Origin: Halodesulfovibrio sp.
GTDB lineage: Bacteria > Desulfobacterota > Desulfovibrionia > Desulfovibrionales > Desulfovibrionaceae
DNA length: 50,152 nt
Direction of reading: 5' to 3'
Assembly: GCF_015482765.1 (NCBI RefSeq)
Contig: NZ_JADMLB010000069.1
Location: 1-50,152, forward strand
Shown here one piece after another: positions 1-8,577 of this stretch. Positions within the stretch are counted from its first letter, which is position 1. Each line of letters starts with the position of its first letter. Under the pieces are notes generated by a model that was not told the DNA's origin, did not search any database, and saw only the letters and a program-made list of their open reading frames with translations. A program made the translations under genes and the position numbers.

Positions 1-17
1 TTTTGTTCCATAAAAAA

Positions 18-43
18 AGGGTAGACGATTTCTCATCTACCCT
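18..43 (-). terminator. Rho-independent terminator of the Fur-family gene
   Basis: Read on the minus strand, an 11-bp stem (one G-T pair) closes a GAAA tetraloop and is followed by seven T residues. It lies 12 bases beyond the stop codon of the regulator gene. Confidence 0.9.
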
Positions 44-55
44 GCGGAATGTGCA

Positions 56-445
56 CTAGTTGTGTGTTTGGCAAGCGTCGCATACACCTTCAAACTCAAT
101 ATATGCGGCATGGATAGTAAAGCCGGGGGCGATCGCACCCTGAGCTGAGGCAATGTACTCTGCGTTCATTACGTCACCAACTTTACCACAAATGCTGCAA
201 CGGACATGAGCATGAGGGTTTGTATTACCGTCAAACCTTTTCTGTGATCCTGCATGTTCGAGCTTGAGAATATCTCCGCTCTCTGCAAGTACATCAAGGT
301 TACGGTACACTGTGCCCAGACTAATGCGCGGCAACCGCTGTCTGACCATGTCGTACACTTCGTCTGCTGTCGGATGAGTAGTAACCTTGCAGAGCTCTTC
401 CAAAATGACTTTGCGCTGCTTGGTCATACGAGTCTGTACAGCCAT
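56..445 (-). CDS. Fur-family transcriptional regulator, PerR-like
   Basis: This 129-residue protein has the Fur-family layout: an N-terminal winged helix (about residues 1-75, with the recognition-helix sequence GTVYRNLDVL) and a C-terminal metal and dimerisation region. Two CxxC pairs (Cys83/Cys86 and Cys122/Cys125) match the structural zinc site of PerR-type members, and His24, His78 and His80 could serve the regulatory metal. Such proteins repress peroxide-defence or iron genes. The ATG start is preceded by a G-rich ribosome site. The gene is monocistronic with its own terminator, and an inverted repeat overlaps its promoter, which suggests autoregulation. Family assignment is firm. PerR rather than Fur or Zur is inferred from size and cysteine pattern. 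Confidence 0.92.
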   Translation of the reverse strand: MAVQTRMTKQRKVILEELCKVTTHPTADEVYDMVRQRLPRISLGTVYRNLDVLAESGDILKLEHAGSQKRFDGNTNPHAHVRCSICGKVGDVMNAEYIASAQGAIAPGFTIHAAYIEFEGVCDACQTHN

Positions 446-462
446 AGGTGCACCCCCTGTTA

Positions 463-482
463 ATAGTAATAGTTTTTACTAT
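463..482. promoter_or_regulatory. Fur/PerR-box-like inverted repeat
   Basis: ATAGTAA, six bases, then TTACTAT forms a perfect 7-6-7 inverted repeat directly upstream of the Fur-family gene. On the minus strand it overlaps the -10 element (TAGTAA, 476-481) of a promoter whose -35 is TTGACA (499-504, 17-bp spacer). The position suggests autorepression. Confidence 0.6.
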
Positions 483-504
483 CGTCTTATCATAGGGATG
501 TCAA
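476..504 (-). promoter_or_regulatory. Sigma-70-type promoter of the Fur-family gene
   Basis: On the minus strand, TTGACA is followed after 17 bases by TAGTAA, about 30 bases before the start codon. The -35 is perfect and the -10 is moderate. Confidence 0.55.
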
Positions 505-545
505 CAACCATTCACATAATATTTAGTGTACTGACTTACAAAGAA

Positions 546-572
546 AAAGCCCTTGCTCAACGCAAGGGCTTT
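546..572 (-). terminator. Terminator after moaC
   Basis: An 11-bp stem with a 5-base loop ends in a T-rich tract on the minus strand, about 27 bases past the moaC stop. It closes the rpoZ-dnaJ-moaC unit. Confidence 0.85.
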
Positions 573-598
573 AACTCTTTGTCCTGTGTCCAGTACAA

Positions 599-1081
599 TT
601 ATTCGGCCTGAAACACGCCACTCTTGCCGCCGGCCTTATATACAAGACGACAATCGCGGATGATAATATCTTTCTGCACAGCTTTGCACATGTCATAAAT
701 GGTCATAGCAGCAGTCTGAGCTGCCATGAGGGCTTCCATTTCTACACCAGTTTGAGATGTGGTGCGGGCTTCAGCCTCAATATGAATAGCGTTCTGTGCT
801 TCTTTGATTTCAAAGCGTACGTCAACATAGCTCAAAAAGAGCGGATGACACAAGGGGATAAGTTCCCATGTGCGTTTTGCAGCCTGAATACCGGCTACTT
901 TTGCAGTCGTCAGCACGTCACCTTTTGGCAGTGCCTGACGGAGAAGCAGATCAAGGGTGTTTGAAGAGACTTCAACCACAGTCCGTACAATTGCGGTTCG
1001 GCGGGTGTCATCCTTGTCGCCTACATCCACCATAGTGATGGAGCCATCTGTATCCATGTGGGAAAAACTCTTCTCGTCCAT
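599..1081 (-). CDS. moaC: MoaC, cyclic pyranopterin monophosphate synthase
   Basis: MoaC acts with MoaA in the first step of molybdenum cofactor synthesis, converting the MoaA product into cyclic pyranopterin monophosphate in the cytoplasm. The 160 residues match the family length. The diagnostic segments are LIPLCHPL, TGVEMEALMAA, YDMCKAV and the C-terminal KAGGKSG. The start codon overlaps the dnaJ stop by one base (TAATG), so translation is probably coupled to dnaJ. Other moa genes are not nearby. The only other cofactor-related gene in the window is the MOSC protein at 28.6 kb. Confidence 0.96.
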   Translation of the reverse strand: MDEKSFSHMDTDGSITMVDVGDKDDTRRTAIVRTVVEVSSNTLDLLLRQALPKGDVLTTAKVAGIQAAKRTWELIPLCHPLFLSYVDVRFEIKEAQNAIHIEAEARTTSQTGVEMEALMAAQTAAMTIYDMCKAVQKDIIIRDCRLVYKAGGKSGVFQAE

Positions 1082-2202
1082 TAATCCACTCCCATTGCTT
1101 TTCCGGCTTTCTTGAACATTTTCTTAACTTTGGAAAGCGGTTTATCTTCTTCAAGTTCCGCAAATTCTTGAAGCAGCTCTTCTTGGCGTTTGGAGAGCTT
1201 AGTAGGGGTTTTAACGATAATTTCTACCATTAAATCACCCTGAGAAGCGCCGTAACCGAGGTTTGGCAAGCCGTATCCTTTCATGCGGAATACTTCACCA
1301 CTTTGAGTTCCTTTCGGAATATCCATGGTGATTGGCTCGTCAAGTGTAGGCACTTCAATTTTGTCACCTAACGCGGCCTGTACGAAGGAGATTTCTTTGC
1401 TGATGATCAGGTGTTGGCCCTGACGTTCAAAGGTTTTATCTTCTTCAACAGTTAGCACGACATACAGGTCGCCCGGAGGGCCACCGTGAACGCCCGGTTC
1501 ACCTTCACCACGAAGACGGAGACGGTTGCCAGTATCAACGCCGGCAGGAACTTTAACTTGCAGCTCTTTGGTTTCTTTGACAATTCCTACACCACGACAT
1601 TTTGGACATGGGTTAGGGATTATCTGCCCTGAGCCGCCACAAACCGGACAAGGTCGGGATATTGAGAACGGTCCCTGACTCTGGCGAACTTGGCCTGAGC
1701 CATGACAGTGATTACATGTTTCGACAGAAGAACCCGGAGCAGCGCCGGAGCCGTCACACTCATCACAAACGACATTCTTAGGAATTTTTAAAGTGACTTC
1801 GTCACCGTGTGCAGCCTGACGGAAAGAAACAGTCAGGTTGTAACGTAAGTCTGCACCGGCTTGAGCGCGGGGGCCACGAGAGCCTCCACCCATATTGAAG
1901 CCGAAGAAGTCGCCAAAGATATCGCCAAAAGAGCCGAAGATATCTTCTGCGTTATTGAAGCCACCAAAGCCGTTGCCATCCACGCCGGCATGACCGAACT
2001 GGTCATAGCGGCTGCGTTTTTCCGCATCATGCAAAACTTCGTAGGCCTGGGAAGCTTCCTTGAATTTCTGCTCAGCTTCAGGGTTGTCCGGGTTCCTGTC
2101 CGGATGAAACTCCATAGCTTTTTTGCGGTACGCGCGTTTGATCTCATCTGCAGAGGATGATCGGGAAACCCCGAGTACCTCGTAATAATCTCTCTGGCTC
2201 AT
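1081..2202 (-). CDS. dnaJ: Chaperone protein DnaJ
   Basis: This 373-residue type I J-protein stimulates DnaK ATP hydrolysis and delivers unfolded substrates. An N-terminal J domain carries the HPD motif (about residues 33-35). A Gly/Phe-rich linker follows. Then come four CxxCxGxG zinc repeats ([24 protein letters not shown] and CPKCRGVG) and the C-terminal substrate-binding domain. It starts five bases after rpoZ and ends overlapping moaC, so the three genes look like one operon. dnaK is not in this window. Confidence 0.98.
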   Translation of the reverse strand: MSQRDYYEVLGVSRSSSADEIKRAYRKKAMEFHPDRNPDNPEAEQKFKEASQAYEVLHDAEKRSRYDQFGHAGVDGNGFGGFNNAEDIFGSFGDIFGDFFGFNMGGGSRGPRAQAGADLRYNLTVSFRQAAHGDEVTLKIPKNVVCDECDGSGAAPGSSVETCNHCHGSGQVRQSQGPFSISRPCPVCGGSGQIIPNPCPKCRGVGIVKETKELQVKVPAGVDTGNRLRLRGEGEPGVHGGPPGDLYVVLTVEEDKTFERQGQHLIISKEISFVQAALGDKIEVPTLDEPITMDIPKGTQSGEVFRMKGYGLPNLGYGASQGDLMVEIIVKTPTKLSKRQEELLQEFAELEEDKPLSKVKKMFKKAGKAMGVD

Positions 2203-2207
2203 AGGAA

Positions 2208-2432
2208 CTATTCAGCGTTATCCTGTTCGTAATTAATCTTCATGTCCACGCCATCAGCAAGTACTTTACCGGCAGCGATTTCACGAAGGGCAGTAACAAC
2301 TTCTTTGTTTTTACTGTCTACGAGAGGCTCGTAGCCTTCACGGAACTGGTGAACACGTTTAATTGCCATCTGAACAAGAAGGAAACGGTTGTCTACACGT
2401 TCCTGACAGTCTTCTACTGTAATGCGGGCCAT
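2208..2432 (-). CDS. rpoZ: RNA polymerase omega subunit
   Basis: A 74-residue protein with the omega signature: N-terminal MARITVEDC, the [15 protein letters not shown] helix and the [12 protein letters not shown] segment. Omega supports folding and assembly of the RNA polymerase beta-prime subunit. It is followed closely by dnaJ on the same strand, so it is probably transcribed with dnaJ and moaC. Confidence 0.95.
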   Translation of the reverse strand: MARITVEDCQERVDNRFLLVQMAIKRVHQFREGYEPLVDSKNKEVVTALREIAAGKVLADGVDMKINYEQDNAE

Positions 2433-2483
2433 TGAGGACTCCTTATGTATGAATGCGGCTGTGCCGTTTTTTCAACAAAAATG

Positions 2484-3797
2484 TTACTGAGTAAAAGGAA
2501 GGCGCGCCCGTAAGTCCCGCAACAGCTGGCTCGAAACGGGGTACCACACACTTTCCCTTTGTAGCCGAACCCAACAAATTCCTTCAGGAAGTTCAGGGTC
2601 GGAATAGAAATACAATTCAACAAGCGGAATGCCTTCCGCTGCGTAAATATTCCAACTTAATGAAAGCAGGGCACTTTCCGGTCGATTTCGAACCGGCAGG
2701 CTTTGATACTGCATTTCACCAAGTCGCCAAATAAACAAATCCATCCCTGTAAGTTCACGATTGGTCAGGTCGTCGACCCATCCTTCCGCGGTCTTGGTGA
2801 TGGTAATATTTCGAACTTGTTTGCCGTCAATGCGGGTAAGAGTTTGTTTAACTGCTTCCCCGACATTCACGTCGAAAATTGGTTTTTCCTGCAAGGCGAA
2901 AGCTGTAGTTTTAAGCTGTTTAACAAGGCCTTCAGAAAGTTTGATAGGCTCAGGCTGCCGGCTGTCTTTAGCTTTAAAACTGCCAGTTTCTTCATCTCGT
3001 TTAAAAATAACAAGTGTTGTCGGCTCCGACGAGCCTTCCTGCCATACAGAAATAGAAAAATCAGCAACGGCACCGAGCAGCGTTTCAGCTGACTCGCAGG
3101 ATGCCCCGCCAGTTACAAGCGTGTGTATGAATAATTCGGCTGAGTTCTGGTTTACCGCGTGCTTCATAAGAGCTTCAGGATATGAAAAGGTAAATCCGTT
3201 ATCAGTCCGTTCAAATTCCCAAGTTCCTGTGTCTTCTCCTTGCATCCGGATTTTTGTGATGCTGTCGGAAGGTATAGCAACAAGTCGGGAATCAATAAAA
3301 GTGGCAACGGGCTGATCTATAAGGGAAACCACTTCTGGGGTTACCATGCAGACCTGTCCATCGCCTCTGCGAGCATAAAAGACTTCGCCGCTTACTGCGG
3401 AGCGTCCAATTCCGAGATGCCAGAGGTCTTTGCCAGATAAAGTAATCCGGATTTTCGGGTTGTCCAGACCATAATCGAGTATCTTTTGAGGCTCGACTTC
3501 CGCACAATTTTGCGGAGGCATTTCACGTAGTTTTGTGAATAACAGTTCAATAACATCTTGGCGGGCAAGACATTTTTTTCCATTAAACAAAACAAACCAG
3601 CGTCCCTTTTCCCTGATAAAAGAAAAATGGCCGCTGTTATTAAGTAGATCAATCTTCTCTACAACCTCAGATGGTTGTGTAAACCAAGAAGCATTGCTCA
3701 CGCGCGATGAGTTAGTGCGCTGATATTTTTGTACTCCTGCTACAACTCCGGCAGACAGGAGGAGCAGAGCAATAGCTACTAGTAGTGTTCTTTTCAT
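2484..3797 (-). CDS. DUF4340 domain protein, membrane-anchored
   Basis: The protein of about 437 residues starts with a hydrophobic segment (roughly residues 4-22) that should act as a signal anchor, leaving most of the chain outside the cytoplasm. The body resembles DUF4340 proteins, with repeats of the type DxxLLNNSGHFSFIREKGRW and LDNPKIRITL. In other bacteria such proteins often accompany gliding/ABC transporter auxiliary proteins. No transporter gene adjoins it here. I chose the ATG at 3797 over an in-frame TTG two codons upstream. It lies 51 bases before rpoZ and may share its transcript. Function unknown. Confidence 0.75.
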   Translation of the reverse strand: MKRTLLVAIALLLLSAGVVAGVQKYQRTNSSRVSNASWFTQPSEVVEKIDLLNNSGHFSFIREKGRWFVLFNGKKCLARQDVIELLFTKLREMPPQNCAEVEPQKILDYGLDNPKIRITLSGKDLWHLGIGRSAVSGEVFYARRGDGQVCMVTPEVVSLIDQPVATFIDSRLVAIPSDSITKIRMQGEDTGTWEFERTDNGFTFSYPEALMKHAVNQNSAELFIHTLVTGGASCESAETLLGAVADFSISVWQEGSSEPTTLVIFKRDEETGSFKAKDSRQPEPIKLSEGLVKQLKTTAFALQEKPIFDVNVGEAVKQTLTRIDGKQVRNITITKTAEGWVDDLTNRELTGMDLFIWRLGEMQYQSLPVRNRPESALLSLSWNIYAAEGIPLVELYFYSDPELPEGICWVRLQRESVWYPVSSQLLRDLRARLPFTQ

Positions 3798-3803
3798 AAA
3801 CAA

Positions 3804-4237
3804 CCGATCTGACGGTTTAGTTAATGATAACGTTTGGAACCATCGCCATCATCGCAATATTGTGCCTGTCTGCATTGGCAGAGTGTTCCCTGCTGATGAA
3901 GGTAATAAAAAAAATGCAGACTATCCGGCAAGCTTTGCAGTATACTTCGCAGTATAATGTCTGTCAATATGTCAAAAGGTTTTTAGGACAACTGTTCTAG
4001 CCGCCTGTCATTACAGCCCCTTTCTTTTTTTATTTTCAGTCCATCATAGAGGATGGGAAATCGTGCTTGCAGTATGCAGCACCAGCCTGTTAATGCCTCT
4101 ACATCCTTCTGTGCGTTGATTACATTATTACCGCACGTATTATAGGTAATCTTGAGAAAAAAAGACCAGCTTGCACAGCACGGCTCATGTATCTGCACAA
4201 TGCATGTTTTTAGCCATGAGCTGGTCGGGAGTTAGTG
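3804..4237. other. Intergenic region between divergent genes
   Basis: No convincing gene was seen in this stretch. GCAGTATA occurs twice, 12 bases apart (3937-3944 and 3949-3956). The second copy runs into a TATAAT sequence, so part of this may be promoter DNA. The short open frame on the minus strand (3983-4198) has no family resemblance. Confidence 0.5.
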
Positions 4238-4990
4238 ATGGCAAAAGAAAAATTAACCTATGTCCAGAAGCAATGCATCGGAAGTGCTGGCAAGTTGATG
4301 CAGCAAACAGAGATGATCCACCCCGGGGCACGGATTGGTGTTGCGATGTCGGGCGGTATGGATAGCTGGGTGCTGATGCGCACTTTGCTGCACCGTCAGA
4401 AAATAGTGCCGTTTACTTTTGAGATGATGGCGCTGCACATTAATCCGGGGTTTGATCATACCTGTCATGCACCTCTTGCCCCATGGCTTGTTGAGCACGG
4501 AATTCCCTATCATATAGAAACAACGACTGACGGCCCAGACGCACATTCGGATGTTAACCGCAATAACTCACCGTGTTTTTATTGTGCTATGAAGCGCAGA
4601 ACGCGACTTTTTGAACTGTGTAAACAGTACAAGCTGACACATCTTGCATTTGGTCACAATGCTGACGATTTGGTCGGAACCTTCCTTATGAATTTATATG
4701 AGGGCGGCAGCGTTCGAGGAATGTCAATTAAAGAAGATTTCTTTGGTGGCGATCTTGCTGTTATCCGACCGTTACTTATGGTTAAAAAGGATGTTATTAG
4801 AAAGTGCGTTAAGCAGTGGGAGCTTCCATTGTGGGATAATCCATGCCCCTCAGCGTTTGATTCTCGCAGAAAGGATGTAATGGATGACTTCTGGGAGCTC
4901 GCAGGCAAGTATAAGAACCTGAAGCAAAACGTTTTTAACGGACTTTCCAGATGGCAGCTCGGCTTGACACTTGACTCTAAAGAGAAGTAA
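4238..4990 (+). CDS. TtcA-like PP-loop ATPase (tRNA thiolation type)
   Basis: A 250-residue cytoplasmic protein of the adenine nucleotide alpha-hydrolase fold. The PP-loop SGGMDS (residues 38-43) binds ATP. A CxxC pair at Cys113/Cys116 and a later Cys in NPCPSAFDS match the iron-sulfur ligands of TtcA, which makes 2-thiocytidine at position 32 of tRNA. The GHNADDLVGTFLMNL segment is also typical of the family. I chose ATG 4238, preceded by GGGAG, over the adjacent GTG at 4235. It is 50 bases upstream of the M23 peptidase gene on the same strand. Family assignment is good, but the exact tRNA target is not shown by sequence. Confidence 0.85.
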   Translation: MAKEKLTYVQKQCIGSAGKLMQQTEMIHPGARIGVAMSGGMDSWVLMRTLLHRQKIVPFTFEMMALHINPGFDHTCHAPLAPWLVEHGIPYHIETTTDGPDAHSDVNRNNSPCFYCAMKRRTRLFELCKQYKLTHLAFGHNADDLVGTFLMNLYEGGSVRGMSIKEDFFGGDLAVIRPLLMVKKDVIRKCVKQWELPLWDNPCPSAFDSRRKDVMDDFWELAGKYKNLKQNVFNGLSRWQLGLTLDSKEK

Positions 4991-5040
4991 CCTCGAAAAT
5001 TATTTTTTTCACCCTAACTTCCGAGTATTCGAAAGATAAT

Positions 5041-5946
5041 ATGCTGTTTAATCGTTATCACGTTGTTGTCTTCAAGGACAATCAGGGACATTGCAAAAAA
5101 GTAAGCTTACGTGGCTGGTTTTTTGCCGGTGTCTTTCTGCTTATTCTTTCGTTAACCGCAGGTAACCTTTACTTGTGGAAGTTCTACCATCAATCTCAGA
5201 CTCTTGCTCACGGGCTTGCTGAATCAGAAAAAACTATTTCTGAACAGAACAGTCAGATTTTAAGTATGGTAGATAAATTACGTATTGTTCAAAAAGACCT
5301 ACAGCGTGTTCAGCAGTTTGATACCAAATTGCGTATTATGATTAATCTGGATAAAGATCAGGGTGATACTGCCACAGCTGTAGGTGGGGCAAAGACCAAA
5401 GATTTTGCTGATAATTACCTGCCGATTCACAGGCAGGAGTTGCTTGCGCGTAAGATTCATAGCTTTTTGAAAGATCTTAATACAGAAGTTCGTCTCGAAG
5501 AGGTTAACCAGCAGGAGCTAATTCAGACCTTCCGTAAAAATCAGCGATTACTGGCTGCTACGCCATCTATCTGGCCGACTGAGGGTTGGATTGCATCGCC
5601 GTTCGGTACTCGAAGATCTCCTTTTACAGGTCGTAAAGACTTTCATAAGGGGATCGATATCGCGAACAGAATTGGTACCCCTATTTATGCTACTGCGAAC
5701 GGGCGAGTATCATTTACCGGTTCCGGTGGTGGATACGGTATCAACATGATGATTAACCACGGAGCGGGAGTAATTACTCGGTACGCTCATATGAAGCGAT
5801 ATGTGGTTAAGAAGGGGCAGAAAGTTAAGCGCGGAGAATTGATTGGTTACATGGGTAACACAGGACGTTCTACAGGCCCTCACCTTCATTATGAAGTAAA
5901 ACTGAACGGCGTGGCGTTAAACCCAAAGAAATTTATTTTGAACTAA
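5041..5946 (+). CDS. M23 family metallopeptidase (LytM-type), membrane-anchored
   Basis: The 301-residue protein has a short cytoplasmic N-terminus, one transmembrane segment (about residues 26-47), a helical and probably coiled-coil stretch (about 52-105) and a C-terminal M23 domain. The zinc ligands are present: His202 and Asp206 in FHKGIDIA, and His281/His283 in the HLH motif. It should therefore be an active peptidoglycan endopeptidase rather than a degenerate EnvC/NlpD-type activator. The C-terminal GNTGRSTGPHLHYEV is classic. A strong terminator follows. Its role in cell-wall remodelling is inferred from the family. Confidence 0.92.
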   Translation: MLFNRYHVVVFKDNQGHCKKVSLRGWFFAGVFLLILSLTAGNLYLWKFYHQSQTLAHGLAESEKTISEQNSQILSMVDKLRIVQKDLQRVQQFDTKLRIMINLDKDQGDTATAVGGAKTKDFADNYLPIHRQELLARKIHSFLKDLNTEVRLEEVNQQELIQTFRKNQRLLAATPSIWPTEGWIASPFGTRRSPFTGRKDFHKGIDIANRIGTPIYATANGRVSFTGSGGGYGINMMINHGAGVITRYAHMKRYVVKKGQKVKRGELIGYMGNTGRSTGPHLHYEVKLNGVALNPKKFILN

Positions 5947-5961
5947 GATTGCATACGTTAA

Positions 5962-5993
5962 AGAGTCGTCCCCTGAGGGGCGGCTCTTTTTTT
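5962..5993 (+). terminator. Terminator after the M23 peptidase gene
   Basis: A GC-rich stem of about 11 bp with three G-T pairs is followed by seven T residues, 16 bases past the stop codon. Confidence 0.88.
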
Positions 5994-6133
5994 ATGTGCG
6001 TTGTCTGCCCGTGGGCGGAATATTACGGCAATTGCTGCATTAGCGGAGTAGTGGTGAGCCTTATGCGATATTGTTAGTGCGCGGCTTAGTGCACAACAAT
6101 AGAAAGGGTTTGTGTTACGTTTTGATAAGAAGA

Positions 6134-6165
6134 AAGCCTCGGGCAACATGTGTTGCCCGAGGCTT
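6134..6165 (-). terminator. Terminator of the reductase-rhodanese gene
   Basis: A perfect stem of 14 or 15 bp (GCCTCGGGCAAC and its complement) lies 26 bases past the stop of the minus-strand gene. The following tract on that strand (TTTCTTCTT) is T-rich but interrupted. Confidence 0.8.
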
Positions 6166-6190
6166 AACAGCAATAATCGACTGATAGAGG

Positions 6191-7900
6191 CTAGATTTTA
6201 GCGTTCAGTTTTTTCTGAGCGCCCATGCCACCAGCAGAAGCTTTAATGTTTTCAATACCGAGTTCTGACGCCAGAAGCATAGCTTCGTATGAGCGAAGAC
6301 CGGTATTGCAGATCATGATAACCTCTTTGTCCTTTGGAATTTCACTGATGCGTTCAGCAATTTCTTCGTTAGGAATGTTGTGCCAGTGTTCAGGATGTGC
6401 TTCGCACATATCTTTTGCACCACCGGCAAGGCGGGTATCAATAAAGTAGTAATCGCCGCAGTCGCGCTCAGCCCAGCAAGTTTCAAAGTCTGCTGGATCC
6501 ATGTATTTGTTCTGACCTGCGAGTACGTTATCAGCAACGTTTGCTACTGCGTTTACGATATCCATAGCAGAGGAGAACGGCGGAGAGTAAACAACTTCGA
6601 GGTTGGATACATCGTCGATGGTTGCGTGAGAAGAAATAAGTGGCACAACTGCGTTAATACGTGCAGTCAGTGCGTCGCCGAATTCGTTCATACCCTGCAT
6701 GCCGAGGATACGGCGGGAAGGACGGTCAACAACGATCTGAAGAGACATAAGAGCTTTTTCAGGGAAGAAGTGTGCTCTGTCCATCTGTTCTACGTGAACG
6801 GAGATTGCGTCGAAATCGTTAGCAAGAGCCTGTTCAAGGGTAAGGCCGGCACCGCTGCAAGACATTTCAAAGAGTTTTACGCACCAGCTGCCGATACCGC
6901 CAGCCATGCTTGCGTCACCACCAGCGAGGTTTGTACCGATGATACGACCCTGACGGTTAGCCATTGAGCCGAGTGGGTAGAAACCGCGTTTTCCGGTTAC
7001 GAGGTTAGGGATGGTTACGCAGTCACCACCGGAGTAAATTGCTGGATCAGAAGTCTGGAAGTGGTCGTTAACGATGATAGCACCGCGTTTGTCGCATTCG
7101 ATACCTGCTTCAACAGCGATATCGGTGTTTGGAGAAACACCGACAGCAAGAATAACAAGGTCTGCTTCGATTTCGCGCTTGTTAGTGATAACTTTAGCAA
7201 CCTTGCCGTCTTTGCCCTCAAAGCGAACAACAGATTCGTCAAGATATACGTTAACATCGTTGTTTTCGAGGTCTGCCTGAGCCATTTTTGCCAAAGACTT
7301 AGGCATGAAACCAGGAAGAACTTGACTCTGAAGCTCTACAACACTTGTGTTGATACCCCACATATCAGCAAATGCAACAGCCATTTCAAGGCCGATGAAG
7401 CCTGCACCAACAACTACAGCGTTGTTAACTTCACCGTTAGCAACAGCGTTTTTGATAACTTCAGCTTCTTCGAGGTTGGTTGCAGGTGTGATACCTTTAA
7501 GGTTTATGCCTTCAAATGGAGGCATATTAGGTTTGGAGCCGGTTGCGATTACGAGTTCATCGTAAGAAAGAACTTCTTTTTCACCGGTCATAACGTTTTC
7601 GATAGAAACTGTTTTGGCTTCGCGGTCAATAGAAGTAGCGCGGGTGTTAACAAGAACATCAACGTCTTTGTTCTGTTTGAAGAACGCAGCGTCGCGAACA
7701 ATATGGTACGGAGTAGACTGAAGGTCTACTACGGTGTTTACTTCACCGGAAACAAAGTAAGGGATGCCGCAACCGCCGTAGGAAATACGCGGAGCCTGAT
7801 CGATCATTGTTACTTTTGCGTCTGGACAAAGACGTTTGTAACGACAGGCAGCTTTTGGACCAAGGGCAACAGCACCAATAACAATTACGTGCTTAGACAT
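6191..7900 (-). CDS. CoA-disulfide/polysulfide reductase with C-terminal rhodanese domain
   Basis: A 569-residue FAD-dependent pyridine nucleotide-disulfide reductase fused to a rhodanese domain. The core carries YGGCGIPYF with Cys44 at the single active-site cysteine of CoA-disulfide reductases. A second dinucleotide fold reads VVVGAGFIGLE, and GGDCV belongs to the FAD site. The last 110 or so residues form a rhodanese domain with active loop CNTGLRS (Cys531). Members with this layout reduce CoA persulfide, polysulfide or CoA disulfide with NAD(P)H, which suits a sulfur-metabolising anaerobe. I chose the ATG at 7900, preceded by GGAGG, over an upstream in-frame start. The first dinucleotide motif reads VIGAVALGP instead of the usual GxGxxG. 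Confidence 0.9.
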   Translation of the reverse strand: MSKHVIVIGAVALGPKAACRYKRLCPDAKVTMIDQAPRISYGGCGIPYFVSGEVNTVVDLQSTPYHIVRDAAFFKQNKDVDVLVNTRATSIDREAKTVSIENVMTGEKEVLSYDELVIATGSKPNMPPFEGINLKGITPATNLEEAEVIKNAVANGEVNNAVVVGAGFIGLEMAVAFADMWGINTSVVELQSQVLPGFMPKSLAKMAQADLENNDVNVYLDESVVRFEGKDGKVAKVITNKREIEADLVILAVGVSPNTDIAVEAGIECDKRGAIIVNDHFQTSDPAIYSGGDCVTIPNLVTGKRGFYPLGSMANRQGRIIGTNLAGGDASMAGGIGSWCVKLFEMSCSGAGLTLEQALANDFDAISVHVEQMDRAHFFPEKALMSLQIVVDRPSRRILGMQGMNEFGDALTARINAVVPLISSHATIDDVSNLEVVYSPPFSSAMDIVNAVANVADNVLAGQNKYMDPADFETCWAERDCGDYYFIDTRLAGGAKDMCEAHPEHWHNIPNEEIAERISEIPKDKEVIMICNTGLRSYEAMLLASELGIENIKASAGGMGAQKKLNAKI

Positions 7901-8527
7901 AAGACATCCTCCGCAAAAGATGTGTAAGTCGGCGGCAGGCTCGCTCTCACAATGAACTGTCTGTCGCACAATTTACTGTAAAAATAAAAAGAAACAAATC
8001 AGTTAATACGTGCTCGCTGATGCAGCTGAACACCCCGTATAGCAGCAGGTTAGTAAAAAGCTAATTAGTAACCGCTGCGCCGTTACGGCGTTTTGTCCTT
8101 TAGCAAATCAAAAGGACAAGTGTGTGTCTGTACGTGCTCACCTTCGTTATTGATGGTGCATATACAGGCTGATACGACAGGGTCGTATCGCGTGTGGGTA
8201 GGACTAGCATGTTTTGCTTTTTTTGCAAGCAGTGTTTGTATGCTTGTTATATGCTACCAACAAAGTAGGATATTTGCCAATCATATTGATACTCATGTCC
8301 TTACAGGAACACAACTTTGCCGGTTCCAACTCTTACACGATGCCTTTCAGGCTTTCATTGATGCACATCAAGAGTAGTAACTACAATTCTGCTTCTGTCA
8401 AAAGAGTTGTTCCTGAGAACTTTGTTGGTCTTCAAACAAACCCGTCTGAGATATAATTATACCATGCTGTTCCGGCTACTATTTTACGGATTATTTTGAA
8501 GGTAGGAGCGTGTGGTGGAGAAAAGAA
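7901..8527. other. Long intergenic region, possible small RNA
   Basis: There is no supported protein gene here. Plus-strand frames at 8093-8377 and 8214-8456 lack ribosome sites and family resemblance. The stretch 8042-8094 holds two adjacent hairpins and a T-run on the plus strand, listed separately. The part next to 7900 should hold the promoter of the reductase gene. Confidence 0.5.
8042..8094 (+). ncRNA. Candidate small RNA 3' end: two hairpins and T-run
   Basis: A 10-bp stem with one bulged A (8042-8052 with 8069-8078) is followed at once by the 5-bp GC hairpin CGCCG-TTA-CGGCG and TTTT. This is terminator architecture on the plus strand, but no plus-strand gene precedes it. A short untranslated transcript is possible. 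Its 5' end and promoter are not defined. Confidence 0.3.
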
Positions 8528-8554
8528 AGATGCCAGCTTGTTAAGCTGGCATCT
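8528..8554 (-). terminator. Terminator after apbE / rnf operon
   Basis: A perfect 12-bp stem around GATGCCAGCTT with a 3-base loop is flanked by T-rich tracts in both directions. It lies 24 bases beyond the apbE stop and closes the eight-gene rnf unit. It could also work on the plus strand. Confidence 0.88.
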
Positions 8555-8577
8555 TTTGTTGTTTGTATGAGGTCGGT

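Noticed and set aside
3983-4198. A 71-residue minus-strand frame in the gap before the TtcA-like gene
   Set aside because: No family resemblance or ribosome site; it lies in likely promoter DNA.
7061-7927. A 288-residue open frame antisense to the reductase-rhodanese gene
   Set aside because: No ribosome site or domain, and it runs past the start of the real gene. Composition is typical of shadow frames.
8093-8377. A 94-residue frame with one hydrophobic stretch
   Set aside because: It starts with TTG directly inside the T-run of a hairpin, without a ribosome site, and matches no family I recognise.
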